Source: CAVVDY01 sp963815775
GTDB lineage: Bacteria > Acidobacteriota > Terriglobia > Terriglobales > Acidobacteriaceae
Length of the DNA stretch: 64,000 bases
NCBI GenBank assembly: GCA_963815775.1
Contig: CAWFIB010000010.1
Span: 62,001-126,000 of the forward strand
Reading direction: 5' to 3'
Both the position numbers and the translations under genes were made by a program. Shown one piece after another: positions 62,805 to 64,000 of the stretch (the first letter of the stretch is position 1; each line of letters opens with the position of its first letter). The notes under the pieces are model-generated. The model worked only from the letters and a program-made list of their open reading frames with translations. It made no database searches and was not told where the DNA came from.

Positions 62805-63563
62805 ATGTACGGCTTTTCACATATGCGCTGGTTAGTGAACTTACTCGGATTGCTCGCACTTGCGCCCGTTCTGGCGTGGTCTCAGGGAACCTACACCACC
62901 AATTTTCCCTTGACGGAGAATCCGATTTCCGAAGGTGGCAAATGGATTGGCGGTCAAAATGCCGGGGGAAATCTATGGGGTAATGTGCAAACTACTCCTG
63001 GCTTCGCCTTTGGTGTGAGCGAACCCACACAGTACGGCGACCCGACAGCTATTCTGACGGGCTCTTGGGGGGCGACCCAAACTGTCTCTGCCAAGGTGAA
63101 GATCAATACTAGGCCAACGGGCACCTGCTGCCATGAAGCGGAAGTCAGGCTTCGAACCGCGATCAGCACGCACAGCATTACAGGCTATGAAGTCTACTGC
63201 AGTGTGATGACCTCGCCGAGTAACTATTGCCACATAGCAACATGGGGAGGTCCGAACGGAGTCTACCAGAATTTAGCAGACTACGTCGGACCATTAAGCA
63301 CATTGAATGATGGGGACGAGCTTAAGGCGACCGCAAGTGGCACAAACCCAACAACAATCACGGCATATGTTAATGGTACTCAGATTATGCAAGTGAAAGA
63401 TTCAGGCGGGTCAGGATGGGGGCCTTGGATCTCCGGCAATCCTGGCATTGGCTTCTATGATAATCAGGATACGCATTGGAATTACTTCGGCTTTAGTAGT
63501 TTTACTGCCAACGACGGACAAGGTCCAGCCCCTCCGACTAACCTCACTGCAACTCCACGCTAG
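62805..63563 (+). CDS. Secreted lectin-fold-like protein with conserved C-terminal tail
   Basis: 252 residues with a signal peptide (LVNLLGLLALAPVLAWSQ). The mature part looks like a concanavalin-type beta-sandwich (AILTGSWGATQTVSAKVKI, NPGIGFYDNQDTHWNYFGF). It ends in GPAPPTNLTATPR, very like the end of the beta-helix protein (PPDPPTDLQAAPQ). The start has AGGAG 9 nt upstream. It stands alone after the Wzx-like gene and may be secreted to bind the polymer. The substrate is unknown. Confidence 0.7.
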   Translation: MYGFSHMRWLVNLLGLLALAPVLAWSQGTYTTNFPLTENPISEGGKWIGGQNAGGNLWGNVQTTPGFAFGVSEPTQYGDPTAILTGSWGATQTVSAKVKINTRPTGTCCHEAEVRLRTAISTHSITGYEVYCSVMTSPSNYCHIATWGGPNGVYQNLADYVGPLSTLNDGDELKATASGTNPTTITAYVNGTQIMQVKDSGGSGWGPWISGNPGIGFYDNQDTHWNYFGFSSFTANDGQGPAPPTNLTATPR

Positions 63564-63660
63564 CTTTTTGGAAATCTTCTGAGCCTTATGGCTTGGTATT
63601 CGAAGCAACTGGCTGTGGGTTACCTGCACAGAAATAATGTTCTTCACACGGAGGTACAGG

Positions 63661-64000
63661 ATGGACACTAACTTCACACTCGCGAAGCCACGCATTGGCG
63701 TTCTTGGCCTCGGACATGTCGGTCTGCCCACGGCACTCGGATTTGTCGAGATGGGATGGGAAGTCATTGGTACAGACGACGATGCCTCCAAGGTAGCGAT
63801 TATCCAGTCTGGCCAAACGCCGTTCTACGAGCCAGGCTTGGATGAGCTCCTGAAGCGCAGCCTTGCAAGCGGGCGGCTAATTTTGACTCCACGTGTGGAG
63901 GACGCCGTGCGTGCCGCAACAATCCTGTTTGTCTGCGTCGGTACACCCCAGAAAGATACTGGTGAAGCTGATCTGAGCCAGGTAGAAGCCATCGCCCGCA
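63661..64000 (+). CDS. UDP-glucose 6-dehydrogenase-type enzyme (partial)
   Basis: First 113 residues only; the gene continues beyond the window. The Rossmann motif is RIGVLGLGHVGLPTALGFVE, followed by GTDDDASKVAIIQSGQTPFYEPGLDELL and ILFVCVGTPQKDTGEADLS, as in UDP-glucose or GDP-mannose dehydrogenases. It has the substrate-sensing segment that the compact protein at 27598 lacks. It should make a UDP-uronic acid for the polymer. The ATG has GGAGG upstream. Confidence 0.88.
   Translation, partial: MDTNFTLAKPRIGVLGLGHVGLPTALGFVEMGWEVIGTDDDASKVAIIQSGQTPFYEPGLDELLKRSLASGRLILTPRVEDAVRAATILFVCVGTPQKDTGEADLSQVEAIAR

Noticed and set aside
1..64000. tRNA, rRNA, CRISPR arrays, insertion sequences and phage genes
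   Set aside because: I looked at intergenic stretches for repeats, spacers, tRNA-like cloverleaf ends and transposase motifs and found none that hold up.

Overview
The window looks like chromosome of an acidobacterium (Terriglobia-like). This is an inference from the type of secreted proteins (PQQ-like propellers, arylsulfotransferase-like proteins, a right-handed beta-helix protein with an acidobacterial-style C-terminus), a DUF885 metalloprotein, and a large exopolysaccharide locus of the kind associated with XrtA/PEP-CTERM systems. No rRNA, tRNA, CRISPR array, insertion sequence or phage gene was seen.

Region 1 (1-14.3 kb) is mixed. It holds the N-terminal part of a glutamine-dependent NAD synthetase, a frataxin-like protein, a secreted propeller protein, a 2-kb tandem duplication encoding two secreted arylsulfotransferase-like proteins (followed by a terminator and a decayed propeller 3' end), a glutathione peroxidase, a DUF885 protein, a Rieske ferredoxin, NuoI, an unrecognised protein, the heptose phosphatase GmhB, a hexapeptide acyltransferase and an unusual LuxR-type regulator.

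Region 2 (14.3-62.5 kb) is one very long, almost entirely plus-strand exopolysaccharide locus. It opens with a 0.7-kb regulatory region, a NusG/UpxY-like antiterminator and an NtrC-type regulator that has lost the GAFTGA loop. The envelope machinery follows: a Wza-like export protein, an outer-membrane barrel, a Wzz-like co-polymerase, an ExeA-like ATPase, a tyrosine kinase and the priming sugar transferase. Then come sugar-nucleotide enzymes, glycosyltransferases, two FemAB/GNAT-like proteins, two asparagine-synthase-like proteins, a NodB-type deacetylase, a Wzy-like polymerase/ligase and a Wzx-like flippase. Two sugar pathways stand out. One is a GDP-heptose module (HddA, HddC, a 4,6-dehydratase-like enzyme and GmhA, with GmhB at 12 kb). 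The other is a CDP-hexose module (RfbF, RfbG, an RmlC-like epimerase and a SAF-domain oxidoreductase). A pyruvyl transferase, a PIG-L deacetylase and a CheR-fold methyltransferase probably decorate the polymer.

Within this locus, about 39.3-45.5 kb looks like an insertion. It has lower GC by eye, a minus-strand beta-helix gene broken at a G9 tract, an asparagine-synthase-like protein without its catalytic cysteine, and a 41-bp nested palindrome between divergent genes.

Region 3 (62.5-64 kb) has a small secreted lectin-fold-like protein sharing a C-terminal tail with the beta-helix protein, then the start of a UDP-glucose dehydrogenase gene. No exosortase is present in the window, so the EPS locus either extends beyond it or works without one.
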